From assembly GCF_947499705.1 (NCBI RefSeq), contig NZ_CANMPJ010000002.1, positions 310,001 through 374,000 on the forward strand: a stretch of DNA of 64,000 nucleotides, read 5' to 3'. Below the pieces are notes generated by a model, which saw nothing but the letters and a program-made list of their open reading frames with translations, made no database searches and was not told where the DNA came from. Positions 17,446 to 26,517 of this stretch are shown here, in pieces. The first letter of the stretch is position 1. Each line of letters starts with the position of its first letter. The stretch comes from an uncultured Erythrobacter sp. (lineage in GTDB: Bacteria > Pseudomonadota > Alphaproteobacteria > Sphingomonadales > Sphingomonadaceae). The translations under genes were made by a program, and so were the position numbers.

Positions 17446-17726
17446 TTGTCAATCAAGCATCACGATGCTGCCAATTTGGCGTGAACTCTCGAGAGCAATT
17501 GCCTGGGAGTGCTCTATGTAGTTTTTGGGGTACTCTAGGTGGTGGCCACGCTACATGGTGCTCTTGAGAAGCGGCGATATGGAAGCTCACGACATCGGTA
17601 GTCCGTGAACTGGATGTCCAGAGGAAGACGTCCATCTCTTAGAAGAAGAGATTGTCCGCCCCCACCCAATAGCGGGCATGCACGCTCCGATTTCTGTGGT
17701 TTGAAAAATGTCGCGACGGGACGCCG
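17446..17726. other. 281-base convergent gap without a recognised gene
   Basis: The gap between the lipoprotein gene and the acyl-CoA ligase stop. It continues the lower-GC composition of the upstream gene. One short hairpin is visible (ATCTCTT at 17634 pairing with AAGAGAT at 17646), but no T-run follows, so I do not call it a terminator. Nothing else is recognised. Confidence 0.5.
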
Positions 17727-19349
17727 CTACCTCGCGGCCTCATCCGCGAGCCGTTGGGCGGTTTTGTAGTCCGGCTTGCCATTGTTGAGCCGTAGCGAGC
17801 CGTTGGTGAACACATACAGACGCGGGATCTTGTACCCAGCCAGTTCCTCGCGGGCATGGCCGTCGAGCGCTTCTTCCAATGCGTCCGGCGCGCAGCCCTT
17901 GGGCTCGACCACTGCGACGACCTTTCTTCCGAAACGCTCGTCGGGCAGGCTGACGACGCGCGCATCGTTAACAGCTGGGTGCTCCAGCAACACCGCCTCG
18001 ACTTCCTCGGGGAAGACTTTCTCGCCGCCGGTGTTGATGCACATGTTGTCGCGGCCGATGAACTCCATCGAGCCATCCGCACCCCAGCGGGCGCGGTCGC
18101 CTGTCATCAGCCAGCGCTTGCCGCCGATCACGGGAAAGGTTTGCGCATTCTTCTCGGTTTCGCCGAGATAGCCGAGCGGAAGGGGCCCCGTGCGCGCAAC
18201 GATGCCGACGCCGTCCTCACCCGGTGCGATCTCTTTGAGGTTTTCGTCGAACAGCTTTGTCTCGCGGCCCGGCAGGGGCTGGAATCTGCCGCCGCCGGTC
18301 GAACCAGCGGCGGTGGTAATGACGATCCCGGTACCAGAGCTTTCGCTCGATCCGAGCGCATCGATGATGACCAGCGTTTTGTGATGCGCGATCAGACGCT
18401 GCTTGAACCCTTCGGAGAACACCGCGCCCGACGACGTGATCGTGCGCAGGCTGGCGAGCAGATCTTCGCCATCGCCGCGCGCATCCAGCCGGTCAGCCAG
18501 TGGCAGCGCGAAGGCGTCGCCCACAATGAAGATGCCGCGCGCTTGCAGACGCTTGACTTCGTCGAGCGCAAGATCGGCGTCGAACTTCTCCGCCGGGAGC
18601 AGCGCCAAAGTGCCGCCTTTCAGCAGGTGGATCACCCCGGTGAATTGCCCTGCCCCATGCATCAGCGGGCTGAGCAGCAGGAGCGGTGAGGCGCTGCCCG
18701 GATGGTCGGGGCTGATTGTGGCCGCGCGTTCGACCTGTTTCTTGAGCGACTCCGCGATGAAGGGTGGCTCGCCCATGCCGGTCTGCCACACCGAGATGCT
18801 GAACGCCTGCCACGCCTCTACCATCGGCCACATCACCGCTTTGGGCATACCGGTGGTCCCGCCGGTCGCGGTCAGGAAAAGAGCTTGCGGATCGTCATGA
18901 ACTGCGAAATCTGCAGGCAACGCAGTTGACCGCAATGCTGCCCAATCCTCGTCCCCGACATCGACAGTTAGCGCGCCGTCCGGCATCGCGGCCGCGCCCG
19001 ACTCGGCAAAGTCGCTCTCGGTGAACAGAGCCTTCAATTCGAAACGCTCGAATATGTCGGCCAGTTCGCGTGCCTTGTAATGGTAGTTCACATTGACCGG
19101 CGTGACGCCTGCCTTGATGCAGCCGAAATAGGCGAGAATGTAGTCGGGACTGTTGCGAAGCATCTGCCCGGCAACATCGCCCGGCTTGAGCCCGCGAGCC
19201 CGCAATCCTGCAGCGATAGCATCGGTTTCGGCGTCGAGTTCGCTCCAACTTACTACCCTCTCGCCATGGATCAGCGCCGGACGATCCGGCTCAATCGAGT
19301 TCGCCAACGCTTTCAAAGCGACACCGAAATTCTCACCTTGCCATACCAT
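17727..19349 (-). CDS. acyl-CoA synthetase (AMP-forming)
   Basis: A 540-residue ANL-superfamily ligase that activates a carboxylic acid to acyl-CoA with ATP. The start is ATG 19349 behind AAAGGAG. The phosphate loop TGGTTGMPK lies near residue 160. Later come LGSSESSG, TGDRARWGADG, the hinge region FIGRDNMCINTGGEKVFPEEVE and the C-terminal catalytic lysine region (NNGKPDYK). It is divergent from the LuxR-type regulator at 19486. It would feed the CoA pathway of the neighbouring operon. Confidence 0.93.
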   Translation of the reverse strand: MVWQGENFGVALKALANSIEPDRPALIHGERVVSWSELDAETDAIAAGLRARGLKPGDVAGQMLRNSPDYILAYFGCIKAGVTPVNVNYHYKARELADIFERFELKALFTESDFAESGAAAMPDGALTVDVGDEDWAALRSTALPADFAVHDDPQALFLTATGGTTGMPKAVMWPMVEAWQAFSISVWQTGMGEPPFIAESLKKQVERAATISPDHPGSASPLLLLSPLMHGAGQFTGVIHLLKGGTLALLPAEKFDADLALDEVKRLQARGIFIVGDAFALPLADRLDARGDGEDLLASLRTITSSGAVFSEGFKQRLIAHHKTLVIIDALGSSESSGTGIVITTAAGSTGGGRFQPLPGRETKLFDENLKEIAPGEDGVGIVARTGPLPLGYLGETEKNAQTFPVIGGKRWLMTGDRARWGADGSMEFIGRDNMCINTGGEKVFPEEVEAVLLEHPAVNDARVVSLPDERFGRKVVAVVEPKGCAPDALEEALDGHAREELAGYKIPRLYVFTNGSLRLNNGKPDYKTAQRLADEAAR

Positions 19350-19485
19350 CGCCTGAATCTCCTTTAGAGTGCGCTTGGCGTAGCCAGCACAAACCCTCAA
19401 TGCCCCTGCGTAAAGTATGAGGCGAATCAGAAGAAATAGGGTAGGCTGGCGCGGACGGGAAGTTGAGGAGGAGAGGAGCCAGATT
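19350..19485. promoter_or_regulatory. divergent promoter region, acyl-CoA ligase / LuxR regulator
   Basis: A 136-base spacer between divergently transcribed genes that must hold both promoters. An interrupted inverted repeat, CCTCA at about 19397 and TGAGG at about 19418, could be an operator. I cannot place -35 and -10 boxes with confidence. Confidence 0.4.
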
Positions 19486-20295
19486 ATGGCCACGAACGTA
19501 GTCGAACTGCGCACGCCGCAGGGCCGCGAAAAACTCGAGCAATTGCTTGAGCAGGTCACCATCACCTGTCCTGAGGACATTCACGATGCAGCCGTTGCGC
19601 TTGCCCGAATGGCGCAAGAACGCGGGATGCAGATCGCGGTGTGCGATGACATTTCATCCAAGGAACCGATGGTCGATGCCGACGGTACGATCCTGAATGC
19701 GGATATCTTCCGCTGGCTGGATGACGGATCACGCTGGTGGGAAGATCATCGCCTCGCCTTGCATTCGCCTCTACCGCGCGCGTGCCGGTATGAAAGCGAG
19801 CCGTTCTGGGTGAACCAGCACGGGTTCAACACCCGCTGGCGCAATTCCTATCTCGACGAGCTCGACCTAGCCGATTTCGAAAAGCGCTCGCTCTGCAAGG
19901 CTGCGATCGTGATTCCGGTCCACCTGCCGTTCGGCCAGATCTCCGCCAACAGCTTCATCAGCATGGACCGTGAGAAAGAGGACCTGTCGGAAGAATTCGT
20001 TGAGTTCGGCTCACTGTTCGCGCAGGTCACTCGCCGGTTTGTCGCAGGCTATGTGCAGGCACATCGGACGAAGCGGCGCATTCCATCGGATTGTGTGTTG
20101 TCGAAGCGCGAGGTGGAATGCCTGCGCTGGGCCGCGATCGGCAAAACGGACAAGGAAATCAGCATGATCCTTGAACGTAGCCACGCCACGATCCGTTACC
20201 ACATCCACCGTGCCGGCGAGAAGCTGGACAGCGTGAACCGCGCGCAGACGATCTTCAAAGCCGGTCAGCTGGGGTATCTGGGGGCGAATTCTTGA
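19486..20295 (+). CDS. LuxR-family transcriptional regulator
   Basis: A 269-residue regulator starting at ATG 19486 after GAGGAGAGGAG. The C-terminal GerE/LuxR helix-turn-helix spans roughly residues 205-265: LSKREVECLRWAAIGKTDKE, then ATIRYHIHRAGEKL. The N-terminal about 180 residues resemble the autoinducer-binding fold but are divergent. No luxI-type synthase is seen nearby, so it would be an orphan sensing a plant-, host- or substrate-derived signal. It is divergent from the acyl-CoA ligase and is a good candidate to control it and perhaps the catabolic operon. Confidence 0.88.
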   Translation: MATNVVELRTPQGREKLEQLLEQVTITCPEDIHDAAVALARMAQERGMQIAVCDDISSKEPMVDADGTILNADIFRWLDDGSRWWEDHRLALHSPLPRACRYESEPFWVNQHGFNTRWRNSYLDELDLADFEKRSLCKAAIVIPVHLPFGQISANSFISMDREKEDLSEEFVEFGSLFAQVTRRFVAGYVQAHRTKRRIPSDCVLSKREVECLRWAAIGKTDKEISMILERSHATIRYHIHRAGEKLDSVNRAQTIFKAGQLGYLGANS

Positions 20296-20300
20296 TTTCC

Positions 20301-20409
20301 GCGCGCCATCCGGCGCGCGAATTCCTCGCTCACGCGGCCTAAAGGCCGCATCGCTGCGGGCGGGCGGTCGCCCTTGCGGCGGCTTTGCCGCCGTGCTCCG
20401 CGACCAAGC
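20301..20409 (+). repeat. structured intergenic element, copy 1
   Basis: A hairpin-rich stretch filling the convergent gap after the LuxR gene. In order: a GCGCGCC/GGCGCGC hairpin with loop ATCC, the segment TTCCTCGCTCA, a GCGGCCT/AGGCCGC hairpin with loop AA, ATCGCTGCGGGC, a GGGCG/CGCCC arm, and a GGCGGC/GCCGCC hairpin. The same order occurs at 42346 and, on the minus strand, at 40121. It may act as a bidirectional terminator or mRNA stabiliser. Confidence 0.7.
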
Positions 20410-20410
20410 C

Positions 20411-20947
20411 TCAGCCTAGGCTTCTAAGCGGCTCGCTCCCATCCCAGCCCTCACCGGCCTGTTTGATCATCGCGAACAGGCCGGGACCTCCCTCGCCTTG
20501 CTGGAGGATCTCGACCAACCCGCCCGGCCCTGAACCCGGGTCGACATAGATCACCTTGCTATCGCCGAGCGCGCCTTCGATCACGACCTCTGCGCCTTGC
20601 TCTCCGCAGACGCGGTAGGCCTCCTCGATATTGTCGACGAGGATGCAGACGTGGTGCAGGCCGTCATTTAGGTCAGCGTATTCACCCGAATAGATCGACG
20701 GGTGAGTGTCGCGCGGGCGGATCAGTTCGATCTGAAGATCGCCCCAATAGGCCAGCGCGAGGTCGAACACTGCATCGGTTGGCGCGCCGCGATATTTCAT
20801 CCCTTCCAGATGGATGCCTTCCATCAGGAAGAACGGGCCAACTCCCATCACTTCGGTCCAATGCTTGACCGCCGCGTCGAAATCCTTCGGCACAAAGGCC
20901 AGCTGCATCACTTCGCCGAGCCCTGCGATCCCATTGGCCTGCGCCAT
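20411..20947 (-). CDS. VOC-family (glyoxalase-like) protein
   Basis: A 178-residue protein of the vicinal-oxygen-chelate superfamily. It shows the two beta-alpha-beta-beta-beta halves: GLGEVMQLAFVPKDFDAAVKHWTEVMGVGPF, then DLNDGLHHVCILVDNIEEAYRVC and KVIYVDPGSGPGGLVEIL. A His in LHHVCI and Glu in LVEIL are candidate metal ligands. The family includes methylmalonyl-CoA epimerase, ring-cleavage dioxygenases and isomerases. The opposite gene is a Rieske oxygenase, so an aromatic or cyclic substrate is possible. It shares a 100-base divergent region with that gene. Confidence 0.82.
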   Translation of the reverse strand: MAQANGIAGLGEVMQLAFVPKDFDAAVKHWTEVMGVGPFFLMEGIHLEGMKYRGAPTDAVFDLALAYWGDLQIELIRPRDTHPSIYSGEYADLNDGLHHVCILVDNIEEAYRVCGEQGAEVVIEGALGDSKVIYVDPGSGPGGLVEILQQGEGGPGLFAMIKQAGEGWDGSEPLRSLG

Positions 20948-21048
20948 TCATCCTCTCCAATCCGATAGTGTGACCTCAAGGCAAACCTGTGTGATATTCT
21001 TCGGCGCGAACACTGCACAAAGTGCGAGGAATCAGGATCAGACCCGCC

Positions 21049-22473
21049 ATGAACGAGATCAAAGACATCAAACGCCAAGATCGCTGCCCGGGCATGACCT
21101 ACACCGACATGCTCGAAGGCGACACGCGAACGCCGCCGGATTACCTGTTCGAAGAAACGAACATCGACATGCCGAACGATCCGCTGCCGATCGAACCCTA
21201 TGTCAGCGAGGAGTTCGCGGCGCTCGAGCGCGAGAAGCTGTGGCCGAATGTCTGGCTGTTTGCGGCGCGCGAGGATGAGCTGCCCGATCCCGGCGACACG
21301 GTCGTGTTCGAGATCAATGAAAAGAGCTTCCTGATCACCCGCCAGCGTGACGGCAGCGTGCGCGCCTTCTACAATGTCTGCCTGCACCGCGGACGCAAAC
21401 TGCGCACTGAAGACGGCAACACCACGCAGTTCCGCTGCCCCTTCCACGGCTTTACCTGGAAGACCGATGGGACGCTGAAAGAAATTCCGTGCGACTGGGA
21501 CTTCAAGCATCTTGAAGACAAGGACATGAGCCTGCCCGAAGTCCGCGTCGAGCTGTGGCAGGGCTTCGTGATGATCACCGAGAATGCCGATTTGCCCGAC
21601 TTCAAGACCTGGCTTGGCCCGGCGGCGGATCACTACGACAATTACGACATGGAAAACCGCTACACCGGCATGTGGGTCGCGCGGAAAATCCCGGCCAACT
21701 GGAAGGCCACCGCCGAGGCATTTATGGAGGCGTGGCATTCGGTCACCACCCATCCGCAACTTCTGCCGTTCCTTGGCGACGCCAACACAAGGTATGATTT
21801 GATCGGCGATAACTTCAATCGAGCCATCACACCGTCCGGGGTGCTTAGCCCGCACCTCAAAGGTAAAACGCAGCAGTATATTCTCGACAAGATGGCCGAG
21901 TTTTCAGGCGGCTCGGACGCCGAGACCAACCGCCGCTACGCCGCTAGCGAAGAAACCGTCGAGGTCGATGAAAGCGATCCGCTGCAGGCGCGCAAGCTGC
22001 TGGCCGAGGCAAGCCGGTCGGGCTTCACCGAGGCCTATGGCCACGATTACTCGGACAAATCGGATTCCGAAATTCTCGACAATTTCACGTACAACATCTT
22101 CCCCAACTTCGCCCCGTGGATCGGGTATCTGCCAACCCTTTGCTATCGTTGGCTGCCCGGCGACACGCCTGATTGGTGCGTGATGGAAATCCGCCTGCTA
22201 TTCCCGACCCCAAAAGGCGAAAAGCGTCCGCGCGCGGTTGAGAAGGTGACAATTCCCGAGGATCAGCCGTTTGCCTGGGCCAAGGATGTTATGGGTGAGG
22301 CGCTCGCAGGCGTGTTTGATCAGGACATGGCCAACCTACCGCATGTCCAGACAGGGATGAAAGCATCAGGCAACGGGATCATGGAACTCGGCGCGTATCA
22401 GGATAGCCGGGTGCGACATTTCCAGACCACGCTGAAGAAATATATCGACGGCGAATTGCCAGCGACTAAGTAG
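21049..22473 (+). CDS. Rieske non-heme iron oxygenase, alpha (catalytic) subunit
   Basis: A 474-residue oxygenase from ATG 21049 (a GTG at 21022 is in frame but lacks a ribosome site). The Rieske 2Fe-2S cluster is held by Cys111-x-His113 and Cys130-x2-His133. The mononuclear iron site is suggested by His230 and His235 in AWHSVTTHPQL, with an acidic ligand probably in FDQDMANLPH. The family hydroxylates or demethylates aromatic and alicyclic rings and needs a reductase and often a ferredoxin, neither encoded nearby. No beta subunit follows, so it is probably a homo-oligomer. Confidence 0.93.
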   Translation: MNEIKDIKRQDRCPGMTYTDMLEGDTRTPPDYLFEETNIDMPNDPLPIEPYVSEEFAALEREKLWPNVWLFAAREDELPDPGDTVVFEINEKSFLITRQRDGSVRAFYNVCLHRGRKLRTEDGNTTQFRCPFHGFTWKTDGTLKEIPCDWDFKHLEDKDMSLPEVRVELWQGFVMITENADLPDFKTWLGPAADHYDNYDMENRYTGMWVARKIPANWKATAEAFMEAWHSVTTHPQLLPFLGDANTRYDLIGDNFNRAITPSGVLSPHLKGKTQQYILDKMAEFSGGSDAETNRRYAASEETVEVDESDPLQARKLLAEASRSGFTEAYGHDYSDKSDSEILDNFTYNIFPNFAPWIGYLPTLCYRWLPGDTPDWCVMEIRLLFPTPKGEKRPRAVEKVTIPEDQPFAWAKDVMGEALAGVFDQDMANLPHVQTGMKASGNGIMELGAYQDSRVRHFQTTLKKYIDGELPATK

Positions 22474-22481
22474 CTCAGCCC

Positions 22482-23234
22482 ATGAGCATCTCTGTCGATC
22501 TTTCCGGGCGCACTGCGCTTATCACTGGCGCGTCATCGGGTCTCGGTTCCCGCTTTGGACGCATCCTCGCCGCGAATGGAGCAAATGTTGCACTCGGTGC
22601 GCGGCGCAAGGATCGGCTCGAGGCTTTGGCTGCTGAAATCGGACCACAAGCCGCAGCGGTAGAGATGGATGTCGCGCGCAACGCAGACGTGGTCGCGGGC
22701 TTCGACGCTGCCGAGCAAGCCTTCGGGACCATCGACACGGTGATCGCCAACGCCGGCGTCGATGGCGCAGGCATGATCAACGATATGGCCGAGGACGAGA
22801 TTGAGCGCACACTCGCTATCAACCTCAAAGGCGCGATCCTGACCGCACGTGAAGGTGCCAAGCGAATGATCGCAGCGGGCAATGTGAAGGGACGGATCGT
22901 GATGGTCGCCTCGATCACCGCTTTCGAACCCTCACCCGGCCTGGTTGCCTACTCGGCCAGCAAGGCAGGCGTAGTGCAGGCCGCGCGCAGCATGGCCCGC
23001 GAATGGGCGCGCGCGGGAATCTGTGTGAACACGATTTCCCCCGGCTACATCCGCACCGCGATCAACGACGAATGGTTCGACACTGATCTCGGCAAGAAGC
23101 AGATCGCCCGCTTCCCCAAGCGTCGGTTGATGGCGGACGAAGGGCTGGACGGCCCCGTGCTGTTCCTTTGCTCTGACGCGGCGGAGTTTGTGACCGGCGC
23201 GGACTTCGTGCTGGATGACGGGCAGACTTTGTAG
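22482..23234 (+). CDS. SDR family oxidoreductase
   Basis: A 250-residue SDR beginning 8 bases after the Rieske stop, probably cotranscribed. It has TGASSGLG for cofactor binding, NAGV near the active site, a SITA catalytic strand, YSASK and FVLDDGQTL at the end. It resembles 3-oxoacyl reductase and hydroxysteroid dehydrogenase relatives. It may oxidise the diol or alcohol made by the oxygenase, which is an inference from position. Confidence 0.88.
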   Translation: MSISVDLSGRTALITGASSGLGSRFGRILAANGANVALGARRKDRLEALAAEIGPQAAAVEMDVARNADVVAGFDAAEQAFGTIDTVIANAGVDGAGMINDMAEDEIERTLAINLKGAILTAREGAKRMIAAGNVKGRIVMVASITAFEPSPGLVAYSASKAGVVQAARSMAREWARAGICVNTISPGYIRTAINDEWFDTDLGKKQIARFPKRRLMADEGLDGPVLFLCSDAAEFVTGADFVLDDGQTL

Positions 23235-23245
23235 GCACCCGCGGT

Positions 23246-23986
23246 ATGGGCACGAAATACGATACGATTGGGCGCGGCTATTCGGCGCTGCGACACCCTG
23301 ATCCGCGCATCGGCACAGCGATCTACAGCGCATTGGGAGACGCGCAATCGGTGCTCAATGTCGGGGCCGGAGCCGGATCATACGAACCGACCGATCGGGC
23401 TGTAACGCCAGTGGAGCCATCCACCGAAATGATCGAGCAACACCCGCGCAAGGCCGATGTCGTTCAGGCCAGCGCAGAAGATTTGCCGTTCCCTGACAAG
23501 AGCTTCGATGCAAGCATGGCGGTGCTGACGGTCCATCATTGGCCCGACCAGCAGGCCGGTTTACGCGAGATGCGGCGCGTCACGCGCGGCAGGATTGTGC
23601 TGTTAACATTCGACCCTGCCTTCCGGGACATCTGGCTGCTCGACTATCTGTCAGAGCTCGCGGAGCTCGATGACAGGCAAATGCCGCAAATGCCGCAATA
23701 CGAAGAATGGCTGGGCCCGATTTCAGTCACGCCCGTCCCGATCCCGCATGATTGCACCGATCGGTTCCTCTATGCCCATTGGCGCAATCCCGAAGCCTAC
23801 CTTGATCCGGAAATACGCAAGGGCAGCTCTTCATTTTGGGCCATCGACAGCGTTGAGGAGAAACTCTCCAAACTGCGCGATGATCTGGAGAGTAGGGAGT
23901 GGGAACGCCGATACGGTCACTTGCGCGACAGGGACGAACTCGATCTGGGCTATCGCCTGATTATCGCCGAGACGGACTTACCCTAG
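23246..23986 (+). CDS. class I SAM-dependent methyltransferase
   Basis: A 246-residue methyltransferase of the Methyltransf_11 type. Motif I is VLNVGAGAGSYEP near residue 36, followed by VVQASAEDLPFPDKSFDASMAVLTVHHW, which holds the motif II/III region and usual acidic residues. The C-terminus is family-variable. It follows the SDR by 11 bases. Its stop overlaps the convergent NmrA-like gene by 9 bases. It could methylate a hydroxylated product, but ubiquinone-type or small-molecule targets are equally possible. Confidence 0.85.
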   Translation: MGTKYDTIGRGYSALRHPDPRIGTAIYSALGDAQSVLNVGAGAGSYEPTDRAVTPVEPSTEMIEQHPRKADVVQASAEDLPFPDKSFDASMAVLTVHHWPDQQAGLREMRRVTRGRIVLLTFDPAFRDIWLLDYLSELAELDDRQMPQMPQYEEWLGPISVTPVPIPHDCTDRFLYAHWRNPEAYLDPEIRKGSSSFWAIDSVEEKLSKLRDDLESREWERRYGHLRDRDELDLGYRLIIAETDLP

Positions 23987-24898
23987 CCCGGCTATCCAGT
24001 CTTTTGCGCTGGCCCATTCGAGATGCGAGGTGTGCTGCATGCCAAGCAGGTCACGGGCATCTTGCGGATCGACCAAAAGCGGCGAAACGGGCTGCGAGTT
24101 ATAGAACGCGTAAAACTTCGCCATGCCGTCATAGATGCTGAGCGGCTGCACTTCGCGCGATCCGGTCACCAACTCGCTCATCCCGGCAGCGAACTCCTCC
24201 GGCGCGAGACTTTTGAACCGCACCGGCTTGCCAATCGCCTCGGATAGATTGGCGGCAACCTCGTCTCCGGTCAGCGCCTCTGGCCCGCCCAGCGGCACAT
24301 GCATTCCGTCTGCCGCATCCGTCATCAGCGCCCGTGTCATCGCCTGTCCAACATCCTCCAGGCACACCCAATTGATCTTGAGGTCGGGCTTCGCCGGATA
24401 GGCAAAGATCCCTTCGCGCATGATCAACGGCCGGGTCCAGATCCGGTACTGGTTGTCCATGAACACGGTCGGCTCGATGAACACACACGGGATGCCGGTT
24501 GCTTCCAGCGCGGCTTCGATATCGCGGCGGCCATCATGAGCGGACAGGTCGAGATCGTGATCGGCGACAAAGCAGGCTGTATTGAAGACGATCTTTTTCA
24601 GAACCGCGCGTTTCGCCCCTTCGGCAATCGCGGCGCCGAAACTGGCTGCACGGGCGCGGTCAAACTCGAAGGGCAGATGAAACGCTGCTGCGTCCTGGCC
24701 GGCAAAGGCGTTCGCCATCGCATCCGCATCAGTGATATCCGCATGAACGGTCGGCAGATTGGGAAACGGTGTGTCTGCCAATGCATTGTCGCGCCGGACG
24801 CCAGCGGTGACGTCAAACCCTTCCGCCAACAATGCTTGCACCAGAGGCTGCCCCTGATCGGCGGGCGCGCCAAGGACGCAGACTCTCTCGATTGTCAT
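23978..24898 (-). CDS. NmrA-like / atypical SDR family protein
   Basis: A 306-residue protein with an N-terminal Rossmann loop VLGAPADQGQPL and strand order typical of NmrA and atypical SDR proteins (DITDADAMANAFAGQDAAAFHLPF). There is no Y-x3-K in the usual place. The start is ATG 24898; an 11-codon extension is in frame but overlaps nothing useful. Members bind NAD(P) as redox sensors or reduce small molecules. It heads no clear operon; a 4-base gap separates it from the NTF2-like gene upstream on the same strand. Confidence 0.82.
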   Translation of the reverse strand: MTIERVCVLGAPADQGQPLVQALLAEGFDVTAGVRRDNALADTPFPNLPTVHADITDADAMANAFAGQDAAAFHLPFEFDRARAASFGAAIAEGAKRAVLKKIVFNTACFVADHDLDLSAHDGRRDIEAALEATGIPCVFIEPTVFMDNQYRIWTRPLIMREGIFAYPAKPDLKINWVCLEDVGQAMTRALMTDAADGMHVPLGGPEALTGDEVAANLSEAIGKPVRFKSLAPEEFAAGMSELVTGSREVQPLSIYDGMAKFYAFYNSQPVSPLLVDPQDARDLLGMQHTSHLEWASAKDWIAGLG

Positions 24899-24902
24899 GG
24901 CG

Positions 24903-25289
24903 TCAAACCTTTGCTGCGACCTCAGCCGCATCGAAGTAATGGATGCGCAATTCCTTCAGCAAACCGTCTTCGAATGCGCCGCATTCATTGACCGTCTGAC
25001 TGAAGGTCTCGCCGGTGCGCTTTGACGTCATGGTCAACGTCAGGACCGTCACCCCATGACTATCCCCGCCGGTGATGTCGTGAATGTCGACCTTCGCCTC
25101 AGCCCACGTGCCGTACATCGCCGCCGCGCAGCGTTGCAGCGCATCCTTGCCGCGCCATTCGCCGCCAAACGGTAGGCACTCGGCTTCGTACAGCACGAAG
25201 TCCGGATGGATCAGGGATTCCACCGTCTCCCAATCGCGCGCACCCGCCGCTGCATAAACGGCTGACAGCATTTCACGCGGGGTAGACAT
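24903..25289 (-). CDS. NTF2-like / SnoaL-type protein
   Basis: A 128-residue NTF2-fold protein from ATG 25289 (MSTPREMLSAVYAAAGARDW). It has HPDFVLYEAECLPFGGEWRGKDALQRC, typical of SnoaL-like domains, then VTVLTLTMTSKRTG and LLKELRIHYFD. It sits directly downstream of the lipoyl-domain gene, so it is probably cotranscribed with the 2-oxoacid dehydrogenase genes. Function unknown; an isomerase or dehydratase is possible. Confidence 0.78.
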   Translation of the reverse strand: MSTPREMLSAVYAAAGARDWETVESLIHPDFVLYEAECLPFGGEWRGKDALQRCAAAMYGTWAEAKVDIHDITGGDSHGVTVLTLTMTSKRTGETFSQTVNECGAFEDGLLKELRIHYFDAAEVAAKV

Positions 25290-25296
25290 GGCGACG

Positions 25297-25527
25297 CTAT
25301 TCAATTGTGCCGACGAGGTCGCCGACCTTGTATTGCTGGCCCTCCTCACCGGTCGGGCGGATCACCCCGCCCGCCTGCGCTTCAATCTCGACCGTCGTCT
25401 TGTCGGTTTCGGCGGTGTAAATGATGTCGCCCTTTGACACGGTCTCACCATCGCCGAACATCCATTCAGCCAAGGTCACTTCGGTCGCGCTCATCCCGAG
25501 CTTGGGGATGCGGATTTCTTCAGCCAA
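25297..25527 (-). CDS. stand-alone lipoyl (biotinyl/lipoyl-attachment) domain protein
   Basis: A 76-residue protein consisting of one lipoyl domain: IRIPKLGMSATEVTLAEW, then AETDKTTVEIEA with the attachment lysine Lys43, then YKVGDLVGTI. There is no subunit-binding or acyltransferase domain, so it is not a complete E2. It follows the E1-beta gene by 3 bases. It would shuttle the acyl or aldehyde group from E1 to an acyltransferase encoded elsewhere, or work as a free lipoyl carrier. It is otherwise ordinary in codon use. Confidence 0.88.
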   Translation of the reverse strand: MAEEIRIPKLGMSATEVTLAEWMFGDGETVSKGDIIYTAETDKTTVEIEAQAGGVIRPTGEEGQQYKVGDLVGTIE

Positions 25528-25530
25528 TTC

Positions 25531-26517
25531 TCAGACCTTCCCTACCGATGCCTTGATCTGCGCAACGATGTCGCTCTTTTGCGGGATCCAGGCCTGCTCA
25601 AGATGCGTCGCGAACGGCACGGCGGAGAATGTTCCGCCAATCCTGCGGACCGGACCTTTCAGCCTGTCCCAGCACTTTTCCTGAATGTTGGCAGCAATCT
25701 CAGCGCCGGTTCCGAAGGGGCGAACCGCTTCGTGCAGAGTGATAGCGCGACCAGTCTTGTTGACCGACGCCAGCACTGTTTCCTCATCGTAAGGAGCGAT
25801 GGTGCGCAGGTCGATCACCTCGACGCTGACACCTTCCTTCTCCAGCTCACCCGCGACCTCAAGCGCATCGAGCACCGTGCGGCCATAGGTGATCAGCGAA
25901 ATGTCGGAGCCCGCCTTGGCCACCGCCGCCTTGCCCAAAGGCACACGGTATCCGGGTCCGGGATCTTCGGATTTCAGACCATAACAAAGGATGTTTTCGA
26001 TGAAGACCACAGGGTCATTCGCATCGATGGCAGAGCGCATCAGGCCGCGCGCATCGGCAGCGTTGCTTGGCGTCACCACATGCATCCCAGCGACGTGCGC
26101 GAACCACGCCTCCAGCATATCCGAGTGCTGCCCACCAAAGCCCACGCCCACGCCAGTCGTGGTGCGGATCACGATCGGGCACGGCGTCTGACCACCCGAC
26201 ATGAAGCGCAATTTCGCCGCGTGGTTGACGATCTGGTCCATGCAGACGCCGACAAAGTTCATCAGCATGATCTCTGCAATTGGGCGCTGGCCCGCAAGCG
26301 CTGCGCCGACTGCCGCACCAATAATTGCGGTTTCCGAGATCGGCGTTGCGCGAATGCGGTTTTCGCCATATTTTTCGGTGAGGCCGGAAGTGATCTTGAA
26401 CACCCCGCCGCCTTGTTTGGCTGCAACGTCTTCGCCCAGGCAGAACACGCCGTCATCTTCGGCCATGGCTTCGTCAATGGCCTTGTTGAGGGCCTCGGTC
26501 ATGGTGATCTCAGCCAT
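25531..26517 (-). CDS. 2-oxoacid dehydrogenase E1 component, beta subunit
   Basis: A 328-residue E1-beta subunit with the transketolase pyrimidine and C-terminal domains. Segments typical of the family are EDDGVFCLGEDVA, GGVFKITSGLTEKYG, PISETAIIGAAVGAA, FGGQHSDMLEAWF and VEVIDLRTIAPYDEET. It forms the alpha2-beta2 thiamine-diphosphate enzyme with the gene at 26517, sharing an overlapping start and stop. The sequence is closest in wording to pyruvate, acetoin or branched-chain type E1; the substrate is not fixed. Confidence 0.93.
   Translation of the reverse strand: MAEITMTEALNKAIDEAMAEDDGVFCLGEDVAAKQGGGVFKITSGLTEKYGENRIRATPISETAIIGAAVGAALAGQRPIAEIMLMNFVGVCMDQIVNHAAKLRFMSGGQTPCPIVIRTTTGVGVGFGGQHSDMLEAWFAHVAGMHVVTPSNAADARGLMRSAIDANDPVVFIENILCYGLKSEDPGPGYRVPLGKAAVAKAGSDISLITYGRTVLDALEVAGELEKEGVSVEVIDLRTIAPYDEETVLASVNKTGRAITLHEAVRPFGTGAEIAANIQEKCWDRLKGPVRRIGGTFSAVPFATHLEQAWIPQKSDIVAQIKASVGKV

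Noticed and set aside
17856..18689. A 277-codon plus-strand frame
   Set aside because: It is antisense to the acyl-CoA ligase gene and is rich in Arg/Ala as expected of a shadow frame.
20908..21855. A 315-codon minus-strand frame
   Set aside because: It is antisense to the Rieske oxygenase gene and its divergent region; no domain is visible.
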